Positions 1 to 12,285 of a stretch of 64,000 nt of DNA are shown piece after piece. Origin of the DNA: Owenia fusiformis (taxonomy: Eukaryota > Annelida > Polychaeta > Sabellida > Oweniidae); the NCBI GenBank assembly GCA_903813345.2, contig CAIIXF020000008.1, positions 23,298,822-23,362,821 of the forward strand. The letters are read 5' to 3'. The notes under the pieces were generated by a model. That model ran no database searches. It worked only from the letters and a program-made list of their open reading frames with translations, and was not told the DNA's origin. A program made the translations under genes and the position numbers. Position 1 is the stretch's first letter; each line of letters begins with the position of its first letter.

Positions 1-170
1 CAGTTTGGAGAACCAGACAGTTTTATTTTCATTTTGGAGAACAAAATTCATCTGCATATTTCGAGGTTATCTATGTAGCCAAAAATTTTCATATTTTTTA
101 TTGTCCTCTTTTGTATACTTTAGTTTATGGTAATATTTTTAATTTTTTCATGAAAAAATATTAGCGAACC

Positions 171-189
171 CCCCCCCCCCCCCCCCCCC
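171..189. repeat. Poly-C homopolymer
   Basis: This is an uninterrupted run of about 19 cytosines in AT-rich sequence. Similar C-rich runs appear near 20530, 20800, 21953, 22384 (as G), 45490, 57330 and 63268. No gene is associated with it. Its exact length is likely to be unreliable in the assembly. Confidence 0.9.
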
Positions 190-424
190 TATTTCGTTTT
201 CATGATTTGTACCAACTTTAAAAAAAACTGAACAGATAATGAACCTTGACATGTCATAAGGATATCATGAAAAAATCATTTGAATATCCTTACTAAAATT
301 ATTGAAAAAACAATAAATTCTTAAATCTTGTTGAACAGAATTATGCAATACATGTTGTATGAATTATGAAAATGATGTAGGGGTTTCGCTAATATTTTTT
401 TTCAAAGAATGGGTATCGATATGG

Positions 425-2015
425 CAAACTTTTTGAACACATGTTTCTCTTAAACCAGTTATCAAAAATTTCTGAAAATCTTACAAATTGTCAATTTAAT
501 GGCCATCTTTTGAATGGTAGCAATATAATTTGAAATAGATATACATACTTTCATCTATATTGTTTTAAGAAATAGGACCCACGGTCCTGTGCTCACACAG
601 TTTGGAACCTTCAGAGGAATGTATATCCTGACTTTCAAACAAAAATATTGATTTGGATTTGTAGTCTCGAACTTTGAGAAACTTAGACAGCACAGTTGTG
701 TGACCTAGTTTGATGACCTTTGACCTTGAAAATTTTACTTATTTAGAGCTCAGTAAGATCTTCTTTACATCAAAAAATCAATTTGAAAAATCAACTTTTT
801 TTATCTTTCAAAGGTCACTGAAGGTCAAGTAAAGGTCAAATCCTAAAACTAATGTCAGATTTGAACCCCTGGTAACTTTAAGATGATTTTCAAAAAAAAT
901 TCGTCAAATCAAAGCAAGTTGAAAAATAACTTATTTTTACTGTTTTTAGACATTAAATATCTCAAAAACGGTAAAAATTTGATGCTGACATATATTGAGC
1001 AACATGTAGGGAATGCTTAAATCTAGTTATGATGTAATTCATTGCAAGAAATGATTAAGTATAAGGCAAACTTTGAGAAACTTGTCAATCACAAAACCTG
1101 CCATTGACTTTATACATGAGAAAGTTTCCTGAAAATGATTAAGTCCAACTTTTTGTCAAATTTTATGGAGTAAACACCAAAAACTGTAATTCCAAGAGCT
1201 TTGAAATCTTCAGAGGACATAAGTTGCATATACAGCAACTACTACAAGTTATTTGAAAGTTCTACTTCAACAAAATGTCTAGTATTTACAGAAAATTTGA
1301 CTTTTTGAAGTCAAAATCAGCAATTTCTCGGAAACCGGATGAACTTGGGAAATGGCGATGATAGGTCAAATAGGCATTATGGATATGCATAAAATGACTG
1401 TGGATATGACTCAATCCGAATAGCAGTTTTAATTTGTTCGGCCAATGTTGACGGATGGACCAACGGATGGACCAACGGACGGACGGACCAACGGACGGAC
1501 GGACGCCTGGTCGATTCCATAGGCATGTTTCCAGAGTGAAATGAAACATCTTTCCGAACCTGGAACAAAACGACATAAACACAACATGTTTAGGTCTCTC
1601 AATATTGTAATTGTACAAAAGAAATTTTGGTTGATTTAAAAAAAGTATCTTGTTAATGAAATAAAAGGTTTTTCTTGATTTTTATCTATTTTGGGGGATT
1701 TTGTTTTAATTTTTTGAATACTTTTTTAAAATCAACCCAAAATTCCTTTGTATAACTTTAATATTGAGTCTAAAAACATGTTGTATATGCTATTTTGTTC
1801 CAACAAGGTTTGGAAAGACATTTTATTTCATTCTCAAGAATTGGTAGAAAGGAGCAAAAACAATTGCAATGGAAAAGAAAAAATGTTAACATAAACAGTT
1901 ATATAATATATATGTAAATAATTTTCGCATTAAATTGTTGTCAATCAGTCAACATTACATAAAATACCATGTTTTTTTACAGAATGTTTTCAATAATTGG
2001 TCTAAGAGAAAAACA
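425..2015 (+). repeat. Left arm of a large foldback (inverted repeat)
   Basis: Two blocks here, 425-570 and about 1525-2015, match the reverse complement of 5150-5800 in the same order. The match is imperfect but continuous to the eye. Between the blocks, about 570-1525, lies roughly 950 bp that the right arm lacks. That stretch ends in GGACGGACGG-type repeats and looks like a later insertion. Block 1525-2015 is itself an imperfect palindrome: 1560-1650 pairs with 1735-1830. No transposase is visible. Confidence 0.7.
570..1525. mobile_element. Probable insertion in the left foldback arm
   Basis: This segment is absent from the otherwise matching right arm near 5650, so it was either inserted here or deleted there. 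It holds several AGGTCA-type half sites, including a perfect DR1 (TGACCTTTGACCT) at 714-726 and three AAGGTCA copies near 811-840. It ends in tandem ACGG repeats (about 1450-1505), a tail also seen in other repeat families of this window. I see no coding capacity and no certain target duplication, so the element type is unassigned. Confidence 0.4.
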
Positions 2016-2096
2016 TTGTTGAATCCAGTTCTCCATATTGATACCTATCCTTTTCCCAAAGTTGGTAAGTAGATAGACGAACTTGTTTTACATCTT

Positions 2097-2345
2097 TTAA
2101 CGCCAAAAAATCAGGGGGTTTACTCTCATTGTGCTTTTATCCGATGTTGCATCTTTAAATGAAAACTTAAAGATTTTCGCACTAAAATTCCCACCATTTT
2201 CAGTGACGGCCATTTTGAAAAAAATTTCAATGAAGAAAATCCATCCACTATTCGAGTAATCTTCTGGACAGACATATGGCCGGGCCGAGGGATGAACAGA
2301 GGGCTTCGCTATATCCCTACTGAACTTCATTTGTTGGGATAATAA
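2097..2345 (+). repeat. 3' end of a dispersed repeat (GTTGGGATAATAA end)
   Basis: The segment ends in a tract reading TATATCCCTAC, then TGAACTTC, then TTGTTGGGATAATAA. The same end recurs at 17985-18015, 26600-26635 and 31630-31667. Short ACGG-like and gene-free sequence precedes it, including a CCATTTTGAAA motif. The matching left end (ATCCCANCGAAC) was not found for this copy, so it is probably truncated. Confidence 0.5.
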
Positions 2346-2741
2346 GCTCCGAAATAAGATCTAATAAATTGCCTCTTATTTCTAATGAAGACCTATATAT
2401 AAAATATTCATTCACAGAAAAGTACCCATTAAATGTATTTGACAAGAGGGAACCTATTTTCTACATAAAAATTATTTTCTACAATTACTTTAGCATGATA
2501 AAATGTCACCACATGCAAGTGGTAACAAAAATGTAATAACAATTTGTAACATGTACTAACCACCACATCTCAATTTTAAATATTGATTGCTATACAATCA
2601 TAAAAATGAAGGCTTAAATCATAACAATACTATATGTCACTACTAATTGGTGGTGACATAAAAGATATTGTGATAGAAATGCACACATGTAATGGAGGAG
2701 GGGGTGTATAAGGTATTAATTCAAGACTAACTGATAATATA

Positions 2742-4035
2742 ATAAACATGTAGTGAACAGCAGTTGTGCTTTATAATATGTACATGTAGTGAACATCAGT
2801 TGAGCTTTGTAATATAAACATATAGTGAACAGCAGTTGTGCTTTATAATATGTACATGTAGTGAACAGAAGTTGTGTTTTGTAATATGTACATGTAGTGA
2901 ATGGCAATTGTGTTTTGTAATATAAACATGTAGTGAACAGAAGTTGTGTTTTGTAATATAAACATGTAGTGAACATCAGTTGAGCTTTGTAATATGTACA
3001 TGTAGTGAACAGCAGTTGTGCTTTATAATATGTACATGTAGTGAACAGAAGTTGTGTTTTGTAATATAAACATGTAGTGAACAGAAGTTGTGTTTTGTAA
3101 TATAAACATGTAGTGAACAGAAGTTGTGCTTTGTAATATGTACATGTAGTGAACAGCAGTTGTGCTTTATAATATGTACATGTAGTGAACAGAAGTTGTG
3201 TTTTGTAATATGTACATGTAGTGAACATCAGTTGAGCTTTGTAATATAAACATGTAGTGAACAGCAGTTGTGCTTTATAATATGTACATGTAGTGAACAG
3301 AAGTTGTGTTTTGTAATATAAACATGTAGTGAACAGAAGTTGTGCTTTGTAATATGTACATGTAGTGAACATCAGTTGAGCTTTGTAATATGTACATGTA
3401 GTGAATGGCAATTGTGTTTTGTAATATAAACATGTAGTGAACAGAAGTTGTGTTTTGTAATATAAACATGTAGTGAACAGAAGTTGTGCTTTGTAATATG
3501 TACATGTAGTGAACAGCAGTTGTGCTTTATAATATGTACATGTAGTGAACAGAAGTTGTGTTTTGTAATATAAACATGTAGTGAACAGAAGTTGTGCTTT
3601 GTAATATGTACATGTAGTGAACAGCAGTTGTGCTTTATAATATGTACATGTAGTGAACAGAAGTTGTGTTTTGTAATATAAACATGTAGCGAACAGAAGT
3701 TGTGCTTTGTAATATAAACATGTAGTGAACATCAGTTGTGCTTTGTAATATAAACATGTAGTGAACATCAGTTGTGTTTTGTAATATAAACATGTAGTGA
3801 ACATCAGTTGTGCTTTGTAATATGTACATGTAGTGAATGGCAATTGTGTTTTGTAATATAAACATGTAGTGAACATCAGTTGTGCTTTGTAATATGTACA
3901 TGTAGTGAACAGAAGTTGTGTTTTGTAATATAAACATGTAGTGAACAGAAGTTGTGCTTTGTAATATGTACATGTAGTGAACAGAAGTTGTGCTTTGTAA
4001 TATGTACATGTAGTGAACAGCAGTTGTGTTTTGTA
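2742..4035. repeat. 36-bp minisatellite, about 36 copies
   Basis: The unit is about 36 bp and contains CATGTAGTGAACAG and GTTGTG. Two main variants alternate irregularly (AATATAAACATG and AATATGTACATG), with rarer forms such as GTGAATGGCAATTG. Because 36 is a multiple of three, the minus strand stays open for 469 codons with a 12-residue repeat. The unit variants change the peptide freely, so I read this as satellite DNA and not a gene. The array sits inside the foldback bounded by 425-2015 and 5150-5800. Confidence 0.95.
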
Positions 4036-5149
4036 TCCGAAAGCTTTTTTTGTAATAGCATTGTGCACAAGTGCATATATCATAATGCTGCACCAAAAGC
4101 GATCATTATGATGAAATTTTGACATAGCACATTATCTGATCATGCAGTTGAAAATAGAAATTTACTGGTAAAGCACCCTTGAATGGATATGAAATGTATG
4201 TTGAAAAAATCCCACAATACTGTATTATATGTAGCCAGAAACACGCTGTTATAGCATGGCCGTTATGCCACCTCTGAAAACGAGATTTGACTGCTACATT
4301 CACCGATAAAATGGCCACGATGGAACAGAAAGCTAAGGTTGGTGCATTATTTTCTACTACTGTGTATCAATGAAAGCATGAATGATTTATTTAAGCGTCG
4401 CATTCGGTGATGCATTCAGTAATGTATATTTTGAACATAGTCTTTGTAAATTGATGCCAGGGGATAACATGAAATAAGCGAAAAACTGTTGAGTTTGAAA
4501 TTCAAAACTTCATAAGATTTAGTAATTTGTTTATCTTCCTCATTAGGGCATGGTCTACATTGCCTAACAACCTTGGTGTATATAGATGTAATCTACATAC
4601 GATCATACAAAGTCAATTAAGCATAATGATGTATTTTGCTAGATATTTTTCAACTGGATTTGATTTGAGTCCTGAAAACAAATATAGGCAATTCAATATT
4701 CAATTTTTTACCTATTATAACAATAACATGGAAAGAGGCTTTCAGAAGTAGCAACCTTGACATGACATGACTGTCTGCTAAATATCTAATGTATAAAATA
4801 CGTTACCGTCCATAAAAATCATGCAATTCATATGTTGTTGTCTAACGACCTTGTGATTGAAACCTTATTATTTACAATATACACCACATTCCTTTCTGGA
4901 TTTGTCATTTTATGGCTTGTTTACACACAGTTTACTTACAGTTAGTTTTGAGTGGCTCAGAGGCACATATACTGAGAAAACACGAGAATGGACTAAAAAT
5001 TATGAATTTGAATATCTCAGCCGTTGGGTTTACAGCTTATATTCTGCTTCTTGTAGACCACACGGCAGGTTTAACTCAGTCTTTATAACCATCCATATAT
5101 ACGTCATCGAATGGAATTAGTTTAAAAAGAAATCTTACCTGTGAATTTT
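4036..5149. other. Unique spacer inside the foldback
   Basis: No gene or repeat is recognised here. A start codon in good context occurs at 4313 (AAAATGGCC), but its frame closes after 20 codons and no convincing exon structure follows. The remaining open frames are short and of AT-rich composition. Confidence 0.5.
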
Positions 5150-5800
5150 GCCTGTGTTTTTTTCTTAAACCAATTATTGAAAACATTCATTAAAAAACAC
5201 GGTCCTTTCTGTAAGGTTGACTGATTGACAACAATTTAATGCGAAAATTATTTACATATATTTTATATAACTGTTTTTGTTAACATTTTTTCTTTTCCAT
5301 TGCAATTGTTTTTGTTCATTTCTACCAAATCTTGAGAATGAAATAAAATGTCTTTCCGAACCTTGTTGGAACAAAATAGCATATACATTTTCTTAGACCT
5401 CTCAATATTACAGTTATACAAATGAAATTTTGGTTGATTTAACAAAAAGGATTCAAAAAATTAAAACAAAATCCCTCAAAATAGATAAAAATTAAGATAA
5501 ACCTTTTATTTCATTAACAAGATACTTTTTTAAAATCAATCAAACTTTCCTTTGTACAAATACAATATTGAGAGACCTAAACATGTTGTGTTTATGTCCT
5601 TTTGTTCCAATGAGGTTCGGATAGATGTTTCATTTCATTCCGAACATATGATACCAAGAACAAAAGAAGAATATAGAGAAAAGTATATTTTTTTTTCAAA
5701 TCATATTATTACCATTCAAAAGATGACCATTAAATTGACAATGTGTAAAATTTTTTTGATTAATGGTTTAAGAGAAATGTGTGTTCAAAAAGTTCACCAC
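5150..5800 (-). repeat. Right arm of the large foldback
   Basis: This arm is the reverse-complement partner of 425-570 plus 1525-2015. It carries an internal palindrome of its own (about 5338-5430 against 5540-5640), so each arm can fold on itself as well as on the other. It lacks the roughly 950 bp found in the left arm. About 3.1 kb, including the 36-bp minisatellite, separates the two arms. A foldback-type DNA transposon or an old inverted duplication would both fit. Confidence 0.7.
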
Positions 5801-6211
5801 TCCTTTATAAACAGGTCAAAGTATTCTGATCATTCAAGTTTTTAAAATATAATTGATTAAGGGGCAATTAGTTTCAAATTCTGAACATCTAACAGTAACC
5901 AGCTGGTTCAGGGCCAGTTCAGGTCTATGGAGATCACTGAAATATCAGAAATATACTGAAATACCTCATATAAAACATTGATTTACACCCATATTCCATT
6001 AAATGAGTTCTGCAAATAATACTGCCTTGAAGTACATTATTCCAGAGTTCCAAGGTCCCTCAGCACAAAGTAGCAACCTTTGTATGTTTTAATTTGATTA
6101 ATCACTCTCTTAAGAAACCATGGTTTGATTAATCTTTCCAAAGAATTGCTTATATCCTTGAAACAGCAGTTTTGTTAAGTGTGTGAAATGATTGAATTAG
6201 TAACATTTCAT
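5801..6211. other. Unannotated spacer
   Basis: I see no gene, RNA or repeat in this stretch beyond AT-rich sequence and short chance open frames. Confidence 0.5.
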
Positions 6212-6235
6212 GCTAATTTCGTCTTCCATGCTTGA

Positions 6236-6850
6236 TTTACAGTATATGATTAGCCTAAATCCCACCCAGCCTAACCATGTTACTTCCTACTTACTACTAC
6301 AAATGATTTTACAGTACATGGTTACCTTAAATCCCACCCAGCCTAACCATGTAACTTCCTACTTACTACTACAAATAATTTACAGTACATGATAACCCTA
6401 AATCCCACCCAGCCTAATAGCCATGTAACTTCCTACTTACTACTACAAATAATTTACAGTACATGATAACCCTAAATCCCACCCAGCCTAACCATGTTAC
6501 TTTCTACTTACTACTACAAACAATTTACAGTACATGATAACCCTAAATCCCACCCAGCCTAACCATGTTACTTTCTACTTACTACTACAAACAATTTACA
6601 GTACATGATAACCCTAAATCCCACCCAGCCTAACCATGTTACTTTCTACTTACTACTACAAACAATTTACAGTACATGATAACCCTAAATCCCACCCAGC
6701 CTAACCATGTTACTTTCTACTTACTACTACAAACAATTTACAGTACATGATAACCCTAAATCCCACCCAGCCTAACCATGTAACTTCCTACTTACTACTA
6801 CAAATAATTTACAGTACATGATTACCCTAAATCCCAACCAGCCTAACCAT
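6236..6850. repeat. 71-bp minisatellite, about 9 copies
   Basis: The unit is about 71 bp. It contains TTTACAGTACATG, AAATCCCACCCAGCC, TAACCATGTTACTT and TACTTACTACTACAAA. The central copies are nearly identical, while the outer ones carry substitutions and a small insertion near 6418. The last unit ends at the start codon of the candidate exon at 6849. Confidence 0.95.
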
Positions 6851-6905
6851 GGAATCACATGTGTCCGGAATAGAGCTAGGAGGTATTGTCGGTAATGTCG
6901 CAAAG
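6849..6905 (+). CDS. Possible first coding exon (MESHVSG...)
   Basis: The start codon at 6849 sits in a CCATGG context. A 19-codon frame, MESHVSGIELGGIVGNVAK, then ends exactly at a good donor (AAG|GTAAGG). Composition shifts here from the AT-rich repeat to a more balanced sequence. I do not recognise the peptide and could not find a convincing downstream acceptor exon on this strand. The ATG itself falls in the last unit of the 71-bp array, so the whole signal may be chance. The frame also reads on past the donor for 75 codons. Confidence 0.3.
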
Positions 6906-7229
6906 GTAAGGTTATTGGTGAATGCCGGTATTGAAATTAATTACGAACATCGAACGGTAAATCCCCGGAGGAATTCTCCATTCATGCTTCATCAATCGGT
7001 ACCACAAATAACATGTAAAAGTCGCATTTATCTTAGTATATGTCTATTCAGTGTATTCACTCTTTTAAAGATCTAATAGCAAAGGTTTTGCAAAAATAAA
7101 TCAATGCAGTGTAAAACAAATGTATGTATAATGAAGAAATAAATATTTAATGAAAAAAATAGATATGTGTTTCTAATATTGGTATTAACTTAAGATTAAA
7201 AAGTGTCACTATCTCTTTCATTTTTCAAC

Positions 7230-7690
7230 AAATATAGGCTCACGTGACATATGACGCGGGGCAGTCAATTTTGATCTATCGTAGACCATATCAGTATCAA
7301 ACTGCCGATATTTCAACCTCGTCTTGCGAGGCCATTTTCATTTGAAACATCTTGAATTTGGTGTCAAAATAAAGCTGGTCACGCCCACTTTCAGAGTTAT
7401 CAATGAATCATTTACTACGACTACTATATTCATTTAGGAGGCGTGTAAAGTTAACCAATCAGAAAGACAATTGCTCCATATATGACAGTTCATTAACATA
7501 TTCAGTGTTTACTATTGTTTTTCACGTCATGACAACACGAGCAGTAACCAATCAAAATGCCGTATTTTATCACTTGAGTTCAGAGTGACATGCACGACAT
7601 GTAAGTTTAGTCTGAGCTGATCGCGATGTTGAACAATTTCTTCTCGGAATTTGTCCAGAGAAATCAGCGATTCTAAATTAAGGTAGGATC
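7230..7690 (+). promoter_or_regulatory. Promoter-like segment with CCAAT and E-box motifs
   Basis: The segment contains CTCACGTGAC (E-box), TGACGC, and two CCAAT boxes in similar contexts: TAACCAATCAG near 7453 and TAACCAATCAA near 7546. It is more GC-rich than its surroundings. An ATG at 7626 opens a 15-codon frame ending before AATTAAG|GTAGGA. A second palindromic GTCACGTGAC occurs near 8288. These motifs fit a proximal promoter, but no downstream gene is established. Confidence 0.3.
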
Positions 7691-10340
7691 TCCCATTTCT
7701 TCCTGTACAAGTTTTAACTTATCTCTATCGAATCCTAAAGTTTTGGATGAAGATATGAAGCATACCGTGTTTAAAAACGAAGCGATTAATTTGACGATCT
7801 GATTTTGCAATTTGCAATGGCCAATTTACTGCAAGTCTGCGTGTATTTGACAAGAGATAGCCAAGTCTTGTATCTAAATGCTTGTTAAGCCACTCAAAAA
7901 CAAGATCCATATTTTCTAAATTTGATAACTTTGCAGAGAGCCCGTTTTCATAACCTGTTTTCCGCGTCTAAATTCAAACTGAGTAGGATTATAGGATCGC
8001 TGGGATTCTCAGTCAATGGCAACGGGTCTTCATTCCAGAACGCACATTTTTTTAGTTGATTCTCCGTCATAGTACTTGTCTAAAGTCCATATCTGCTCTT
8101 TTACTGGCATACTTGGACATATTTCCCCTCCTTAAATTGTCCTCCTTAAATAACACCCTCTCGCCGATTTATATATAGCCATTTCCCAGAACCCGGGAGT
8201 CAGAATCGCTGATGTTTGCCATATTGAACATGTTGAAATATGTACTGTAATATCTGTAATACTAGGCATTGCCTGCTACGCGTAAGGGTCACGTGACTAG
8301 TGCGATACAGGAAAAATGGGGAATTTCGAAACAACAATTTTTGGGCACTTTTATTGCAAATTTCAGGTATTTATAAGTGTTTGTGGTATAAAATATAATC
8401 CACAGACATAAATGAACATCCAAACTACATATTTTATTACGTTTTGGAGCCTTTTTTGCTTTTAAAATGACATCTTTAATGTTGTGTGTTACAGTATAAT
8501 ATTTAATTATTTACATGTAATTTCAGCGTAAGAGTCCTAAAAGTTGAAAAAACACTTACCTGAACTTGTTATTTTGCCGCCACTCAAAATGAGGCCAAAA
8601 GTATAAGCGCGTAATCTATTGTGAATGTGAACGTAAAAATAAACTTTGACATTTATTTTGTTCATTGATTGTAATCAGCATGAATACGATTTATATATAC
8701 ACAAGAAAACACTTATACTACACTCGGTTCCCCAAACGCGATGTAAAAGGCAGAATTAAAGAGGTAAGAAGCAAAATGTTTATAAAATGAATATATGCAG
8801 AATATTTTTGATTATTTTTCTATGCCAGTGATTAATCGGTAACAGTACGGTTTCAAGATGCGGTAATACTGGCACCATTTTCCAATGATGTTCCGAGCTC
8901 TAGTCCGGAATTATTCTAGCCTTATAGAGCCCAAAGATTTTGAAGAAACAATGAGCCATCTATCCATTTCCTTCATTGATTTTGGACTATTTTGAAGGAA
9001 TTTTAGTTTGGTATGGTGCTGAACAAATGATTTATCTTTGGGAGGATGCATCAAATTACAAAATGCATAATTTTAATAGAATTTTAGTGTAAGTACTCTA
9101 TTATCGCCTACTTGATTTCCTTAGAAATTGAATGTTTTTTTAAAACTTGGTTATTCCTCGATATTTCTTGAACTTTGCGAGGCAGGGAAGGAGCTCACTA
9201 GAGGGTGGGTGCTAAATATGGTGATTACTGTAGATAGATTTAAGTGCAGTAAAACGAGTCTAATGTGAATGCTACTGGTTTTCATATCTAAAGTTTTTTT
9301 AAACAAATGCAAAAAAACAAATAGTGTTCATCTTGATTGCATCTGCATACAAACTTTGAACCAAATCTGTCAAATGGTATTTGAGTTTTTAAAGATTTCA
9401 TTTCTGGGGACCATTTTGAATTGAATGGTCATATTGGATATTCCTTCCAGAACAGATGTCTTTTGCCCAGTCTTTTTCCCAGAACGGGAACATTTTTCTT
9501 TTTCATCGAGAGAGATTCCATCACTTTTCAAGATGGCGGTTGGATTTAAAAGGGGATTCCCCGTTTAACTGGCCCAGAAGTGGTCCGGAATCTATTGAAG
9601 TAGGTATCGTAAGAGGTGTAGAAAATTTTCCCATGTCGTAATTGTACAGGCAAAAGATTGAGACGTTCTCAGGACTATAGTCCTGGCACGGGATAAGTTT
9701 ACATTAACTTCAGGAAAATTGAAGGCAACGAGGAAGAGTAAGTAACGCATACATATTTTAATAATAATAAGTGTTTAATTCAGTTAAATTCAGTGCAAAG
9801 CACACAACTTTTGTAATACTTTTAGATGACATTTCGAGAGACTGGGAAAATATGAACATCAAAAAGTGGAGACATTTTCAAGTGAGTCATTGCAATTGAG
9901 CTAATTGAGCTAAAAAAGGGAACGGCCTTCGGTATCTGTAATAAAATCATACAAATGGCATTTTGGTGACATTTTGTGTTTACGCATTGTTATCAATCAC
10001 AATATTAGCCTAGGGGATTGCAACAATTTTTGACATTCGTGGAGGTCAAAGCCAACATTTGCGGGACTTCGGAAACATACAAATTACTAGTAGTCTAATT
10101 TTTATGAAATGTGGGATAATCCCGCCATTCGTGGGACACTTAACAGCTCTACAACTGGTATTTGAGTTATCAGCCAGACACATGGAAGGACAGATGAATG
10201 AACGAATAAACAAACGGATAGACAGTGAGGTGGACGGACAACTTCTCTATATCTCTTCAATATCTCCTAACATTATATTAAATAAAACTCCAGATCTAGA
10301 CTTTTTTTAGCCGAGTAATCCTGAATAAGCCAAGTCATCC
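7691..10340. other. Unique sequence without a defined gene
   Basis: No coding exon can be supported. On the minus strand a plausible donor (TTCAG|GTAAGTG, exon edge at 8560) follows a GC-richer stretch up to about 8620, which could be a 5' untranslated exon. A perfect 16-bp palindrome, CAGGACTATAGTCCTG, lies at 9670-9685. A short CAAGATGGCGG patch near 9529 resembles pieces of the dispersed repeats seen elsewhere. Confidence 0.4.
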
Positions 10341-10365
10341 AAAATAAGCTAAGTCATCCAGCAAA

Positions 10366-10560
10366 AGATGGATGGATGGATGGATGGATGGATGAAAAAG
10401 GAAGGAAGGATAGGATAGAATAGGAAGGAACGATAGGATAAAATAGGAAAGAAGGATAGAATAGGAAGAAGGGATAGAATAGGAAGGATAGGAAGGAGAG
10501 GATACGAAGCAAGGGTAGATAGGAAGGATAGGATAGGATCAGAAAGGAAGGATGGATGCA
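10366..10560. repeat. GGAT/GGATA microsatellite
   Basis: Pure GGAT repeats pass into an imperfect mixture of GGAAGGATAG and AGAATAGGAAGG. The tract is strongly purine-biased over about 195 bp. Open frames here are by-products of the repeat. Confidence 0.95.
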
Positions 10561-10599
10561 TTTTTCAATATTTTCTTCTCTACTCTTGCCTTTCTATCA

Positions 10600-12180
10600 G
10601 GATACCATCAGATCGATTTTTCTTGAAATTTCAAAACGCCATAACTTCCCAACCGGAAGTCGGATTGAAATTTGATTTGCAGATTCTGATTCCTGACAAA
10701 ATTCTACCCCTACTACTCATACGTTAAATTTGACCTACTTTTTGGACACGCCATAACTTCGGAACCGGAAGTCGAATCGAAATTGTGTTTGCAGATTTGG
10801 ATTTCTGAGAAAATTCTATTCTTAATTCATAACTCAAACGTTAAATTTGGAGAACTTTTTATTTTGACCTACTTTTCGGACACCGTATCTCAAAAGTGGG
10901 TCAAAATACTTTCTGACGGCAAAAGGCTAACGCTATAAGCACACTCTTGGCTACATGTATACACAATTTCGAGGAATATAATTAAAGTGTAGTGTCAGAA
11001 TCGCAAAAATAAGGATAAACTATGAATTTGACATAGATTTTGACCTAGAGATTTTGGTGTCCAAATTTTGAAGTTAGGTAGCCTTCGAGGTTCCCTTCTT
11101 TCATAGGCTTTCATTATTTTAAGCTATACTTAGTCTATATCTCGTATTTTACACTTCAAAAAAATTTTTTTTCCATTGACATAACATGGAGCACCAAATT
11201 TAGCGATTCTTTCAAAATGTCATAACTTCCGAACTGGAAGTCGGATCGAAATTTGGTTTGCAGATTCGGATTCCTGAGAAAATTCTATACTTAGTTCATA
11301 ACTCACACGTTAAATTTGGAGAATTTTTTATTTTGACCTACTTTTCGGACACCATATCTCAAAAGTGGGGCAAGATACTTTCTGACGGCAAAAGGCTAAC
11401 ACTATTAGCACACTCTTGGCTACATGCATACAATATTTCGAAGAATATAATTAATCTGTAGTGTCAGAATAGCAAAAATAAGGAAAACTTTGAATTTGAC
11501 CTAGATTTTGAACTAGGCACTTTGGTGTCCAAATTTTGAAGCTAGATGGCTTTTGAAGTCCCATTCTTTTAAAAGCTTTCATTATATTTAGCTGAACTCA
11601 GTCTATATTTCGTATTTTTCACTTCAAAAAAATATTTTTTCCCATTGACTTAACATGGGCACCAAATTTAGCGATTTTTGAGCTTTCAAAACGCCATAAC
11701 TTCCGAACCGGAAGTCTGATTCGAATTTGGTTTTCAGATTCGGAATCCTGAGAAAATTTCCTATAAGACTAATATCCTGGATATTTGATTCGGAGAACTT
11801 TCGTTTGGACCTCGTTTTCGGACACTGATATCTCGAAATCGGTTTGAGATATCAAAAAACAAAATCGAACCTAGGTTTTCTACTTTTTTATAAGGAACAC
11901 ACTGAATAAAAAACAGATCGAAAATATTAAAGGACGACCGAGAAAATCGAAAAAAGTGACAAAGTACTGGATTTGACCTAGTTCTTGACCTTTGACCTAG
12001 ATAAAAATTTGACCCAATTTCCGAGGAACTAGATTCTGGACCTAAATTGACCAAATGACTGACTTTACTGAAAATTTTATGGTTATTGAGAAAACTGGTT
12101 TAGAATAATAATAATAAGAAGAAGAAGAATAAGAAAACTGACGAAAACAATAGACTCCAGATTTCATCTGGAGTCTAATA
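10600..12180. repeat. Block of about 470-bp imperfect repeats ending in a hairpin
   Basis: The motif CATAACTTCCGAACCGGAAGT, with variants, followed by GAAATTTGGTTTGCAGATT, recurs near 10632, 10748, 11220 and 11693. The longer unit of about 470 bp repeats between the last three. The right end passes through AAT/AAG-rich sequence to a 27-bp palindrome at 12151-12177. A perfect DR1 (TGACCTTTGACCT) lies at 11986-11998. No coding capacity is visible. A terminal hairpin after simple repeats is typical of several non-autonomous element classes, so I leave the class open. Confidence 0.6.
12151..12177. repeat. Perfect 12-bp stem hairpin
   Basis: TAGACTCCAGAT, a TTC loop, and ATCTGGAGTCTA form a perfect inverted repeat. 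It lies at the right edge of the 470-bp repeat block after AAT and AAG runs. No T-run follows on either side in terminator fashion. Confidence 0.85.
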
Positions 12181-12285
12181 ATAACAAAAAACTAAATACC
12201 TTATCTCTTGCCCTTCGCACGATTCTGTGACATATTCCTAAAACTAAATACCTTATCTCAATTAACCATGACATAATGAACTTAC

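Noticed and set aside
1286-1618. Protein frames with PSVRPSVRPS-type runs (also at 2097, 17768 and 31314)
   Set aside because: They are translations of ACGG microsatellite tails of dispersed repeats, not genes.
2716-4125. A 469-codon minus-strand frame with 12-residue LLFTTCTYYKAQ repeats
   Set aside because: It is explained by a 36-bp period without stops. Variants between units change residues freely, the reading also stays open in other frames, and there is no promoter or homologous family.
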